A stretch of 15,361 bases of DNA from an uncultured Lactobacillus sp. (lineage in GTDB: Bacteria; Bacillota; Bacilli; Lactobacillales; Lactobacillaceae), in contig CAMJXI010000011.1 of assembly GCA_946409675.1 (NCBI GenBank), forward strand, positions 1 through 15,361, read 5' to 3'. Made by a program: the position numbers and the translations under genes. Below the pieces are notes generated by a model. The model searched no databases. It was given only the letters and a program-made list of their open reading frames with translations, and was not told the DNA's origin. Numbering within the stretch: the first letter of the stretch is position 1; every line of letters starts with the position of its first letter. Of this stretch, positions 1 through 6,527 are shown one piece after another.

Positions 1-899
1 GCCACACATTTTTCCGTTACATCGATGAAAAGTACGACGATTCCGTTGGTCTCATTTTCCTTGGTCGTATTAAAGAAGACATTGTACGTCCGCCCGTGAC
101 GCTTGATTGTCGTCTCGGCACGCTGCTCAATTTCCACTTTCTTTAACGCCTCAATAAATTCGGGTTCCCGACAAACCAATACAATATTTTTGCCGGTGGC
201 TTCAGGTTCCGCCAAAATTTCCAGCGCACTTTGGTTCGCTAGCAAAATTTTGCCGGCTTCATCCAGTAACAAGAGCCCCTCTTGCATGTTTTCCGTGATC
301 GTTTTAATCGTACCCTCACGTTTTTCCAAATCGGTTACTTGGACTGCGAGTTTTTGTTTCTGGGTCTGAATTTTTTTGACAAAAGGCAATAGCTCTTCGT
401 AATTACCGATTTCCGGATTTCCTAAATCAATCTCATTGATTGGCGCAATAATCCGTTTGGTCAGGTGGCGCGCTAAGAAGAACGAGAACAACGCCGCCAA
501 AATCAGGCAGAGAATGACAAACGGTAGCAACTTAAAGAGGATGCTTTGCATCCCTTTCGTCGTCAAAGCAATTCGTAAGACGTCATTATCCTTTAGCCGC
601 AACGCATAGTAATAGGTCGTTTCTCCAAGCGTTTCGGAATACCGTTCACTCTCACCGTGACCCGTCTTTAAGGCGGACTTTACCTCCGGTCGCTCCAGAT
701 GATTGTCCATCTCGTTAGTGTCCGACTGATTATCGTACGTGACCGCGCCAGAATTGCTGATCATGGTCACCCGCAGAGTGCGCAGGCTTTCCTGGATTTC
801 CGTCCCCAAGTTGCGCGAGAATAGTAAGCCAAAAATGGCAAATGTCAGAACGGTCACGAAAACTAAAAGGTTCATGTAGCGGAAAATTCGCTTTTTCAT
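1..899 (-). CDS. phoR: Phosphate-sensing histidine kinase PhoR, N-terminal part (cut by window edge)
   Basis: Membrane sensor kinase expected to phosphorylate the PhoP response regulator encoded just upstream. The first 299 codons are present. A transmembrane segment at about residues 9-27 is followed by an extracytoplasmic region of about 90 residues. A second transmembrane segment lies at about 120-144 (LLPFVILCLILAALFSFF), then a HAMP-like linker, then a PAS-like domain from about 198 (ENMQEGLLLLDEAGKILLAN), ending near VLFIDVTEK at the window edge. The dimerisation/phosphoacceptor and ATPase domains lie outside the window, so catalytic residues cannot be checked. The ATG at 899 is 6 bases after the phoP stop, so the genes are cotranscribed. 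The domain order also fits the related WalK kinases. The PhoR call rests on the pst-phoU-phoP context. Confidence 0.88.
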   Translation of the reverse strand, partial: MKKRIFRYMNLLVFVTVLTFAIFGLLFSRNLGTEIQESLRTLRVTMISNSGAVTYDNQSDTNEMDNHLERPEVKSALKTGHGESERYSETLGETTYYYALRLKDNDVLRIALTTKGMQSILFKLLPFVILCLILAALFSFFLARHLTKRIIAPINEIDLGNPEIGNYEELLPFVKKIQTQKQKLAVQVTDLEKREGTIKTITENMQEGLLLLDEAGKILLANQSALEILAEPEATGKNIVLVCREPEFIEALKKVEIEQRAETTIKRHGRTYNVFFNTTKENETNGIVVLFIDVTEKCV

Positions 900-905
900 C
901 GCTCG

Positions 906-1610
906 TTATCCTCCAATTTTGTAACCAACGTTTCGCACGGTTTTGATATACTCACCCGCTTCACCCAGTTTCTGACGGAGACCTTTGATGTGCATATCGA
1001 CTGTGCGGCTCTCGCCCTCATAGTCGTAGCCCCAAACGGCGTCCATCAACTTGTCACGACTGAGCACGAGGTCAATATTCAGAAGGAGATAACGGAGCAA
1101 CTCAAACTCACGGTAAGTTAGTTCAACTTTCGTTTCACCAACTAATACCTCATGTTTGGCACTATCTAATGAAAGATTTTTATAAGTAATTTTGGTTGCT
1201 TTTTCTTTGTCTTGTTTATTTTCTTGATTTTTACTACTGGTACGTCTGAAAACAGCGTTAATCCGGGCAATCATCTCCGTCACCCCAAAAGGCTTAGCAA
1301 TGTAATCGTCGGCACCCAAATTCAGTCCCTTAACTTTGTCTGCTTCGCTACCTTTGGCAGTGAGCATGATTACAGGAATCTCGCTGTACTCTTTGGCTGC
1401 CCGTATTTGTCGCAAAATTGCGAGTCCATCGGTATCGGGCAACATAATGTCCAGCAAAATTAGGTCGGGTATTTTTTTGGTTTTGGCTAAATCTTTAAAA
1501 AAGTCCGCCCCGTTTTCAAAACCAGCGCATTCAAATTGGGCGTTCGCCAGCGCATAGAGCACTAGTTCACGAATGTCTTCATCGTCTTCAATAATTGCAA
1601 TGTAGGGCAT
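906..1610 (-). CDS. phoP: Response regulator PhoP, OmpR/PhoB family
   Basis: DNA-binding response regulator of the phosphate starvation response, 234 residues, the usual length for the OmpR class. The receiver domain spans about 1-125, with an acidic pocket (EDDED at 8-12), the phosphoacceptor Asp54 in LILLDIMLPD, the switch Thr in MLTAKG and the conserved Lys in AKPFG. A winged-helix DNA-binding domain follows at about 133-233 (TYREFELLRYLL, SRTVDMHIKGLRQKLG). The ATG at 1610 follows GAGG at a normal distance and lies 12 bases after phoU. Its place inside the pst operon suggests that PhoP raises its own level during phosphate limitation, given the Pho-box-like repeats before pstS. Confidence 0.95.
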   Translation of the reverse strand: MPYIAIIEDDEDIRELVLYALANAQFECAGFENGADFFKDLAKTKKIPDLILLDIMLPDTDGLAILRQIRAAKEYSEIPVIMLTAKGSEADKVKGLNLGADDYIAKPFGVTEMIARINAVFRRTSSKNQENKQDKEKATKITYKNLSLDSAKHEVLVGETKVELTYREFELLRYLLLNIDLVLSRDKLMDAVWGYDYEGESRTVDMHIKGLRQKLGEAGEYIKTVRNVGYKIGG

Positions 1611-1622
1611 CAGTTACCTCGT

Positions 1623-2279
1623 TTAATCTTCTGTTCTTTCGTGACTGCCTGTAATCGATAAAATTACCCAATCGGCAATATTTACGGCGTGATCACCGAT
1701 TCGTTCCAAATATTTGGCGACCATAATCCAATCAACCGCCTCAATACTATTATCACTATTTTCCTGAATTAACGCAATTTGGTCGTTCTTTACTTGATCA
1801 AATAAACTATCCACAATGTTGTCATACTTGATAACCGAGTTAGCAAGAAGTAGGTCATTTTTAACAAAAGCATCGATACTATCAATCACCATCTTAGTTG
1901 TAGCTTGCGCCATCTGTGGCACAAAATTGGTACTGGTTAATTTAGCAGACTGGGCCAAATAAAAAGAAAGTTCCGCAATATCCGCAGCTTGGTCACCGAT
2001 TCGTTCCATGTCAGTGACCATTTTCAATGCTGATGAAATAGTCCGTAAGTCACCAGCGACTGGTTGGTTCTTCAAGAGTAGACGGAGGCAAAGCGCCTCA
2101 ATTTCTTTTTCTTTTTGATCAATTTCTTCGTGATAGCCAATCACCGTTCGCGCCAAATTGCCATCTTGCGTGTGTAAGGCTGCAATTGCAGACGAAATAG
2201 CGAGTTCGATTTCGCCACCCAACTCCACAATCATATTTTTCATCCGCTCCAACTGGTTATCGAATTTACTTCTAATCAT
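1623..2279 (-). CDS. phoU: Phosphate signalling complex protein PhoU
   Basis: Cytoplasmic negative regulator that links the Pst transporter to the PhoR/PhoP system. It is 218 residues, typical for PhoU, and forms two related three-helix PhoU repeats. The hallmark metal-binding E/D-rich motifs are visible in both halves: [14 protein letters not shown] at about 90-103 and [15 protein letters not shown] at about 190-204. The start ATG overlaps the pstB stop as ATGA, with a strong GGGAGG ribosome binding site 5 bases upstream, so translation is coupled to pstB. Order pstB-phoU-phoP-phoR puts transporter, coupling protein and sensor in one transcript. Confidence 0.96.
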   Translation of the reverse strand: MIRSKFDNQLERMKNMIVELGGEIELAISSAIAALHTQDGNLARTVIGYHEEIDQKEKEIEALCLRLLLKNQPVAGDLRTISSALKMVTDMERIGDQAADIAELSFYLAQSAKLTSTNFVPQMAQATTKMVIDSIDAFVKNDLLLANSVIKYDNIVDSLFDQVKNDQIALIQENSDNSIEAVDWIMVAKYLERIGDHAVNIADWVILSITGSHERTED

Positions 2280-3025
2280 CCAAACCTCCCAGTAATGTAA
2301 TCCTCTAATCGCTTATCCTTTGGCATTGAAAAAATTTGGTTGGTGGATCCAACTTCTACTAATTCACCCAAAAGAAAGAATGCTGTTTTGTCAGAAATCC
2401 GCGCTGCTTGTTGCATGTTATGGGTCACCATCACGACGGTATAATCTTTTTTCAACTCCAACGCTAACTCTTCAATCTTCGAAGTTGAAATAGGGTCCAA
2501 CGCACTTGTGGGTTCGTCCATCAAAATCACTTCAGGATTAACTGCCAGCGCCCGAGCAATACAAAGACGTTGTTGTTTCCCACCAGAAAGGCCAAGGGCG
2601 CTCTTCTTCAAGCGGTCCTTAACCTCATCCCAGATAGCTGCGTCACGCAGTGCCGTTTCGACAATCTCATCAAGTTGGACCTTTGAAGTTACGCCGTGGG
2701 TTTTCGGTCCAAAAGTCAGGTTGTCATAGATGCTCATCGGAAAAGGATTCGGCTTTTGGAAGACCATCCCAATTCGTTTGCGTAAAGTATTAAGATCAGA
2801 GTCTTGATAAATATCTTGTTGATCCAACTTAATTGTTCCGGTGATTTTGCAGCCCTCAACCAGGTCGTTCATGCGGTTGATGCTTTTCAAAAGCGTCGAC
2901 TTGCCACAACCAGACGGCCCGATAAATGCCGTAATCTCACCGGGATTTATTTCCAGGGAAATATTCTTTAATGCTTGAAAGTCGTTGTACCACAAATCAA
3001 GCTGTTCTATTTTTAATTTTGTCAT
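2276..3025 (-). CDS. pstB: Phosphate ABC transporter ATP-binding protein PstB
   Basis: ATPase that powers phosphate import through PstC/PstA on the inner face of the membrane. 249 residues, normal length. Walker [10 protein letters not shown] at 36-44, Q-loop Gln90, signature LSGGK at 146-150, Walker B VILMDEP at 166-172 with catalytic Glu171, and H-loop His202. The phrase [14 protein letters not shown] is characteristic of PstB. The signature reads LSGGK where PstB usually has LSGGQ; this is a single-codon difference (AAA for CAA). The ATG at 3025 follows GAGG; the gap to pstA is 20 bases. Many lactobacilli carry two pstB genes; only one is here. Confidence 0.97.
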   Translation of the reverse strand: MTKLKIEQLDLWYNDFQALKNISLEINPGEITAFIGPSGCGKSTLLKSINRMNDLVEGCKITGTIKLDQQDIYQDSDLNTLRKRIGMVFQKPNPFPMSIYDNLTFGPKTHGVTSKVQLDEIVETALRDAAIWDEVKDRLKKSALGLSGGKQQRLCIARALAVNPEVILMDEPTSALDPISTSKIEELALELKKDYTVVMVTHNMQQAARISDKTAFFLLGELVEVGSTNQIFSMPKDKRLEDYITGRFG

Positions 3026-3045
3026 GAATACCTCTATTTTCTTGC

Positions 3046-3867
3046 TTAGCTTTTACTAATCTTCTTAACGATGAATGCCGATAATGCGTTGATACCCACC
3101 ACCAAAAGCAATAATACGACCGCAGTTGCGTAGGCTTGGCCCGTGTATAAACCTTCGCGGGACAACGAGTACATGTGCACAGCTAACGTTCGGCCGGAGG
3201 CCATTAACGACGTTGGCACTTGGGCGACGGTTCCTGCGGTGTAGATCAATGCCGCACTCTCGCCGACGATACGTCCAATTGCAAGGACGATACCGGCTAA
3301 GATTCCCGGAGCGGCCGACGGCAGCACAATTCGAAAAACGGTCCGTAATTTCCCAGCACCCAACCCGTAAGCCCCCTCACGGTAGGCGTCAGGAACTGAT
3401 TTCAGCGCTTCTTCGGTGGTTCGCATAATTAGTGGCAAAATCATAATCGCGAGTGTCAGGGTCCCCGCAATCAGCGAGAAGCCCCATCCTAGTGCGGTGA
3501 CGAAGAATAGCAAACCAAATAATCCGTAGACGATTGACGGAATTCCCGATAAAGTTTCCGCGGTAATCCGGACAAGCTTGACGATTTTGTTCCCTTTTTT
3601 GGCATATTCCACCAGATAAATGGCGGTAAAAATTCCAAAAGGCACGGCGACGATAAGTGCCAAGATCACCGTGATGATGGTCGTCAGTAACGCCGGCAAA
3701 AGTGACACGTTAGTGGAGTTGTATTCCCATGCGAATAGCTTGGGCGATAAATACGGAATCCCGTTGACCAAAATGTGGCCAATCAGGAAAAGTAAGGCCG
3801 CAAACGTCATAATGGCCGAAGACCAGGCAAAGATTTGCAAAAAATGATCAATAATTTTTCTTCTCAT
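3046..3867 (-). CDS. pstA: Phosphate ABC transporter permease PstA
   Basis: Integral membrane permease that forms the phosphate channel with PstC. 273 residues with about six hydrophobic segments, the first at about 14-35. The cytoplasmic EAA loop that docks on PstB is clear: [20 protein letters not shown] followed by [17 protein letters not shown]. The motif [16 protein letters not shown] is typical of Pst permeases. The ATG overlaps the pstC stop (ATGA), with GGGAG about 9 bases upstream, so expression is translationally coupled to pstC. GC content in sampled lines is about 50 percent or more, higher than in the genes to the right of position 5700. Confidence 0.96.
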   Translation of the reverse strand: MRRKIIDHFLQIFAWSSAIMTFAALLFLIGHILVNGIPYLSPKLFAWEYNSTNVSLLPALLTTIITVILALIVAVPFGIFTAIYLVEYAKKGNKIVKLVRITAETLSGIPSIVYGLFGLLFFVTALGWGFSLIAGTLTLAIMILPLIMRTTEEALKSVPDAYREGAYGLGAGKLRTVFRIVLPSAAPGILAGIVLAIGRIVGESAALIYTAGTVAQVPTSLMASGRTLAVHMYSLSREGLYTGQAYATAVVLLLLVVGINALSAFIVKKISKS

Positions 3868-4739
3868 CTAGTCTTCTCCCTTCTTAAAACGGAGAATAGC
3901 AGGTTGATTAATAAGATGAAGACGAACAAGACCACACCGGTCGCAATCAAGGCCTCGCGGTGTAACCCGGAAGCGTAACCCATCTCAAGTACGATGTTTG
4001 AGGTCAAAGTCCGTACGCCATCTAGTAATCCGGCAGGCATAATGGCTTGGTTTCCCGCCACCATAATGACGGCCATCGTTTCACCAATAGCCCGGCCGAT
4101 TCCAAGCACCACTGCCGACAAAATCCCAGACTTCGCAGCAGGTAGGATGACGCTAAAGACCGCGCGAATATGACTGGCTCCTAGAGCCACGGCCCCATCG
4201 TAAAGCTCATTAGGGATAGCGCGGATGGCGGTTTCGGTAATCCCAATAATTGTTGGTAAGATCATTAAGCCTAGCAACAGCGCGGCCGCAAGCACATTGC
4301 TCCCGTTCCCACCGAAAAAATTGCGGATAAAAGGCACGATGGTGACCATGCCGAAAAATCCATAAACGACGGAGGGAATTCCCGCCAGCAGATCAACTGC
4401 GGGCTTGAGAATTTTGTAGATTGGTTTGGGACAAATTTTGGCCATGAAAACTGCGGTAAAGACCCCGATGGGGACTCCCACAATAATGGCTCCCGCAGTC
4501 ACGTAGATACTCCCGAGAATCATCGGTAAGATACCAAAAGACGCCGGGACGTTAGTTGGTGACCAGTATTGTCTGAGCAAGAACTTCAACGGTCCAATTT
4601 TTAAAATAGCAGGCAATCCGTTTGCAAACAAGAACCAACAGATTAAGAAGACTGCCAAAATAGACGCGAGTGAAGACAAAAGAAAAACAATTCGCATGAA
4701 TTGTTCTCTCAAGTTCTGGCTTGATTTAAATTTAATCAA
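3864..4739 (-). CDS. pstC: Phosphate ABC transporter permease PstC (TTG start)
   Basis: Second membrane permease of the Pst importer, 291 residues, about six transmembrane segments, the first at about 15-40. The EAA loop reads TAIRAIPNELYDGAVALGAS and is followed by a typical LPAAKSGI turn; the segment LLAGIPSVVYGFFGM matches the paralogous region of PstA. The best start is TTG at 4739: GGAG lies 8 bases upstream and the frame overlaps the end of pstS by 8 bases. The first ATG (4697) has no comparable ribosome binding site and would cut into the N-terminal cytoplasmic part. Confidence 0.95.
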   Translation of the reverse strand: MIKFKSSQNLREQFMRIVFLLSSLASILAVFLICWFLFANGLPAILKIGPLKFLLRQYWSPTNVPASFGILPMILGSIYVTAGAIIVGVPIGVFTAVFMAKICPKPIYKILKPAVDLLAGIPSVVYGFFGMVTIVPFIRNFFGGNGSNVLAAALLLGLMILPTIIGITETAIRAIPNELYDGAVALGASHIRAVFSVILPAAKSGILSAVVLGIGRAIGETMAVIMVAGNQAIMPAGLLDGVRTLTSNIVLEMGYASGLHREALIATGVVLFVFILLINLLFSVLRREKTR

Positions 4740-5613
4740 TGAAGTCGCTCCAAGCAGTTGCCTTGCCAGTATAGATTTTTGCGACTTGTTTGCTTGTTAA
4801 GTTTTTAAGTGGGTTCTTTGCATTCACGATAACTGCAATTCCATCTAAGGCAATTGCCGTTGCCTTAAGTTTGCTCTTTTCTTCGTCTTTAAGTTCGCGA
4901 CTTGCCATTCCGATATCACAAGTTCCATCCATTGCTGCAGTCATGCCGGCAGATGAATCTGATTCTTGAATTTCGATGTTAGCTTCTGGGTTTAAAGTGA
5001 TGTATGCTTCTTTAATTTTTTGCATTACTGGTGTCACTGATGATGAGCCAGCAATTGTTAATTTACCTTTTTGGTCTTTGTTAGAGTAGTCCTTTGCCTT
5101 GTCATCAATTGAGATGTAGTCCTTAGCAATAACTTGTTGGCCTTCTTTTGAAAGGATGAAATTGATAAAGTCTTGGGCTAATGGTGAAACTTTGCCCTTA
5201 GTTGCAATGTTGAAGGGACGGGCGATTTTGTAGCTACCGTCTTTGACGTTTGCAGAAGTAGCTTCCTTGCCGTCAATCTTCAATGCGTTAACTGAGTCGT
5301 TTAATGAACCAAGTGAAACGTAGCCGATTGCATATGGATCGTTTTCCACATTGCTGAGCATCACGCCGGTTTGGTTAGCAATCACAGCCGATTTAGTCGT
5401 ATGGTCAACTTTCTTACCATCGGCCGTTTTTTCTTCGATGCCAAAAAGTTCGATGAAGGCTCCACGAGTACCTGAGCCATCCTCACGGGAACCGACCGCA
5501 ATTTTTTTGCTGGTTTCAAATTCCGCCTTGGCATTTGTTTTCTTGCCTGAACAGCCGACAAACAATAGGCTCATCGCTGCAAGTGATAGTAAAAGAGTCA
5601 CAATTTTCTTCAT
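4732..5613 (-). CDS. pstS: Phosphate-binding lipoprotein PstS, circularly permuted form
   Basis: Extracellular phosphate-binding lipoprotein that delivers phosphate to PstC/PstA. With the ATG at 5613 (GGAG 7 bases upstream) it has 293 residues: a lipoprotein signal peptide with LLFVGC, Cys21 being the lipidated residue. An upstream GTG in frame at 5655 has no ribosome binding site and falls about at the transcription start. Segment order is unusual. The phosphate loop GSREDGSGTRGAF (41-53), AIGYVSLGS (95-103) and FINFILSKEGQ (149-159), which lie C-terminal in classical PstS, come first. The classical N-terminal half, TIAGSSSVTPVM (186-197), ESDSSAGM (217-224) and DIGMASREL (233-241), follows, and the protein ends at TGKATAWSDFID, the classical mid-point. 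All phosphate-contact segments are present, so it should be functional. Confidence 0.94.
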   Translation of the reverse strand: MKKIVTLLLSLAAMSLLFVGCSGKKTNAKAEFETSKKIAVGSREDGSGTRGAFIELFGIEEKTADGKKVDHTTKSAVIANQTGVMLSNVENDPYAIGYVSLGSLNDSVNALKIDGKEATSANVKDGSYKIARPFNIATKGKVSPLAQDFINFILSKEGQQVIAKDYISIDDKAKDYSNKDQKGKLTIAGSSSVTPVMQKIKEAYITLNPEANIEIQESDSSAGMTAAMDGTCDIGMASRELKDEEKSKLKATAIALDGIAVIVNAKNPLKNLTSKQVAKIYTGKATAWSDFID

Positions 5614-5662
5614 ATAAATTCTCCAATTTCCGTAAAAACTAATTTGCAGCCCCACGCTACGA

Positions 5663-5722
5663 AATATATCTTAAATAATTGGAGTAAAAATTAAGAACAG
5701 CTCTTTGTAAAATCTAGGTAAA
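5663..5722 (-). promoter_or_regulatory. pst operon promoter with Pho-box-like repeats
   Basis: On the minus strand TTTACC (5722-5717) and TTTACA (5711-5706) are 11 bases apart, and TTTACT (5688-5683) follows after about two more 11-base steps, with a degenerate copy between them. This matches the TT(A/T/C)ACA direct repeats bound by PhoP in Bacillus. A -10-like TATATT lies at 5668-5663, which would start transcription near 5655, about 42 bases before the pstS ATG. No good -35 hexamer is seen, as expected for an activated promoter. Confidence 0.6.
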
Positions 5723-5737
5723 GTTTTTTGGGCAAAT

Positions 5738-5768
5738 AAAAAAGCGACCATTCTCGAGGAATGATCGC
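5738..5768 (-). terminator. Rho-independent terminator of the small gene
   Basis: On the minus strand GCGATCATTC (5768-5759) pairs with GAATGGTCGC (5753-5744) through ten pairs including one U-G wobble, with a 5-base loop (CTCGA), followed at once by TTTTTT. It ends the transcript of the small gene starting at 5918 and insulates it from the pst promoter directly downstream. Confidence 0.88.
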
Positions 5769-5780
5769 ACATTTTATTAA

Positions 5781-5918
5781 TTATTTGCTTTTCTTTTCTG
5801 TATCTCTGCTTTGTAAAAATGCGATTGTTGCTGCAGTTTTTGAAGTACGGGTCTTAACGTTTGCTTCATTAACAGGTCTACGTTTTGGTGAAACACCAGT
5901 ATGATTGTTTTGTGACAT
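5781..5918 (-). CDS. Small basic protein of unknown function, 45 residues
   Basis: I do not recognise this protein. It begins MSQNNHTGVSPKRRPVNEAN and ends TEKKSK: 45 residues, ten Lys/Arg against three Asp/Glu, rich in Thr and Ser, with no membrane segment, signal peptide or cysteine. It is believable as a gene because everything around it fits. AAAGGAG lies 6 bases before the ATG, a promoter with a 17-base spacer lies at 5948-5976, and a strong terminator follows the stop after 12 bases. It stands alone between the phosphate operon and the divergent ABC exporter operon. A nucleic-acid- or ribosome-binding role would fit the charge, but nothing in the sequence proves it. Confidence 0.8.
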   Translation of the reverse strand: MSQNNHTGVSPKRRPVNEANVKTRTSKTAATIAFLQSRDTEKKSK

Positions 5919-5947
5919 TATACTCTCCTTTAAAAAGTTCTTTTCTC

Positions 5948-5976
5948 ATAATACACGGAAATCAGCTCTATTTCAA
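5948..5976 (-). promoter_or_regulatory. Sigma-A promoter of the small gene
   Basis: Minus strand: -35 TTGAAA (5976-5971), exactly 17 bases, -10 TATTAT (5953-5948). The predicted start near 5941 leaves a short leader of about 23 bases that contains the AAAGGAG ribosome binding site. Confidence 0.8.
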
Positions 5977-6041
5977 GTTAAAAATTAGTGCTCACCCTTA
6001 ATCACGAACAAAAACCAAAAAGATAAAAATTAAAAAAATAG

Positions 6042-6057
6042 TTAGCTTGCAAACTAA
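6042..6057 (+). promoter_or_regulatory. Palindromic operator candidate 1 (MarR-type), over the -35
   Basis: TTAGCTTGCAAACTAA is an inverted repeat with 14 of 16 symmetric positions. It overlaps the -35 hexamer TTGCAA. Size and TTAG-N8-CTAA symmetry are typical of MarR-family operators, and a MarR gene ends this operon. Confidence 0.65.
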
Positions 6058-6074
6058 TTTTTTCTGATTATAAT
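6047..6074 (+). promoter_or_regulatory. Sigma-A promoter of the ABC exporter-marR operon
   Basis: -35 TTGCAA (6047-6052), 16 bases, -10 TATAAT (6069-6074). GGAGG at 6109-6113 precedes the first ATG (6126) by 12 bases. Both hexamers are flanked or overlapped by palindromes, so a bound repressor would block polymerase directly. Confidence 0.8.
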
Positions 6075-6076
6075 AG

Positions 6077-6088
6077 TTAGCGTGCTAA
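6077..6088 (+). promoter_or_regulatory. Palindromic operator candidate 2 (MarR-type), after the -10
   Basis: TTAGCGTGCTAA is an inverted repeat with 10 of 12 symmetric positions. It shares ATAGTTAGC followed by a variable base and TGC with operator 1. The two centres are 33 bases apart, about three helical turns, so two repressor dimers would sit on the same face of the DNA. Confidence 0.6.
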
Positions 6089-6125
6089 GCATTATATAAA
6101 TTGTGTTCGGAGGTTAATAAAAAAT

Positions 6126-6527
6126 ATGCTTAAAATAATCAAAAGATTTACCAAAAAAGAATGGCTAATGGTCTTCGCGAGTGCGGTTTTCATCCTGCTT
6201 CAAGTGGGCCTAGAGCTAGCAATCCCGGGTTATATGACTAAAATAACTACTGCCCTAGAGACAGCTGGTTCAACAACATCCGATATCTTAATTCCAGGAG
6301 TTCAAATGCTCATCTACTCATTATTAAGTGTCGCCAGCTCAATTGTTGTCGGATACTTTGCTGCTAATTTAGCAGCTAGTTTCTCGGCAGAACTCCGAAA
6401 CGACGTTTTTAACCAAGTATTGGATTATTCTGCGACAGATATTGGTAATTTTTCTACCTCAAGTCTGTTAACAAGAACTACAAACGATATTACTCAAGTA
6501 CAAACCTTTTTGCAAATCGGGTGTTAG
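6126..6527 (+). pseudogene. ABC exporter subunit 1, 5' fragment (disrupted gene)
   Basis: The first 132 residues of a membrane-plus-ATPase half-transporter of the multidrug exporter class (YfiB/BmrC/LmrC type). Transmembrane segments 1 and 2 are visible at about 14-34 and 55-80, followed by the family phrase FSTSSLLTRTTNDITQVQTF. The frame then reaches a stop at 6525-6527, directly after FLQIG, where intact relatives continue into transmembrane segments 3 and 4. The rest of the gene continues in another frame from about 6506. Fragments plus remainder total about 484 residues against about 575-580 for the family, so roughly 100 residues are lost as well as the frame being shifted. Translation starts properly (GGAGG upstream), so a short hydrophobic peptide is probably still made. 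Confidence 0.85.

Noticed and set aside
103..369. 88-residue plus-strand reading frame opposite phoR
   Set aside because: Low-complexity Ser-rich translation typical of the reverse strand of a coding region; phoR is clearly the real gene.
3126..3428. 100-residue plus-strand reading frame opposite pstA
   Set aside because: Arg-rich shadow of a GC-rich membrane protein gene, no start signals.
5614..5655. Longer PstS starting with GTG at 5655 (14 extra residues)
   Set aside because: No ribosome binding site precedes it, the predicted transcription start is about there, and the extension would push the signal peptide away from the N-terminus. GGAG fits the ATG at 5613.
6521..6527. Programmed frameshift or stop-start coupling (GTGTTAG) making a two-piece but functional exporter subunit
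   Set aside because: About 100 residues covering transmembrane segments 3-4 are missing, which no recoding could restore; no slippery site or ribosome binding site is present.
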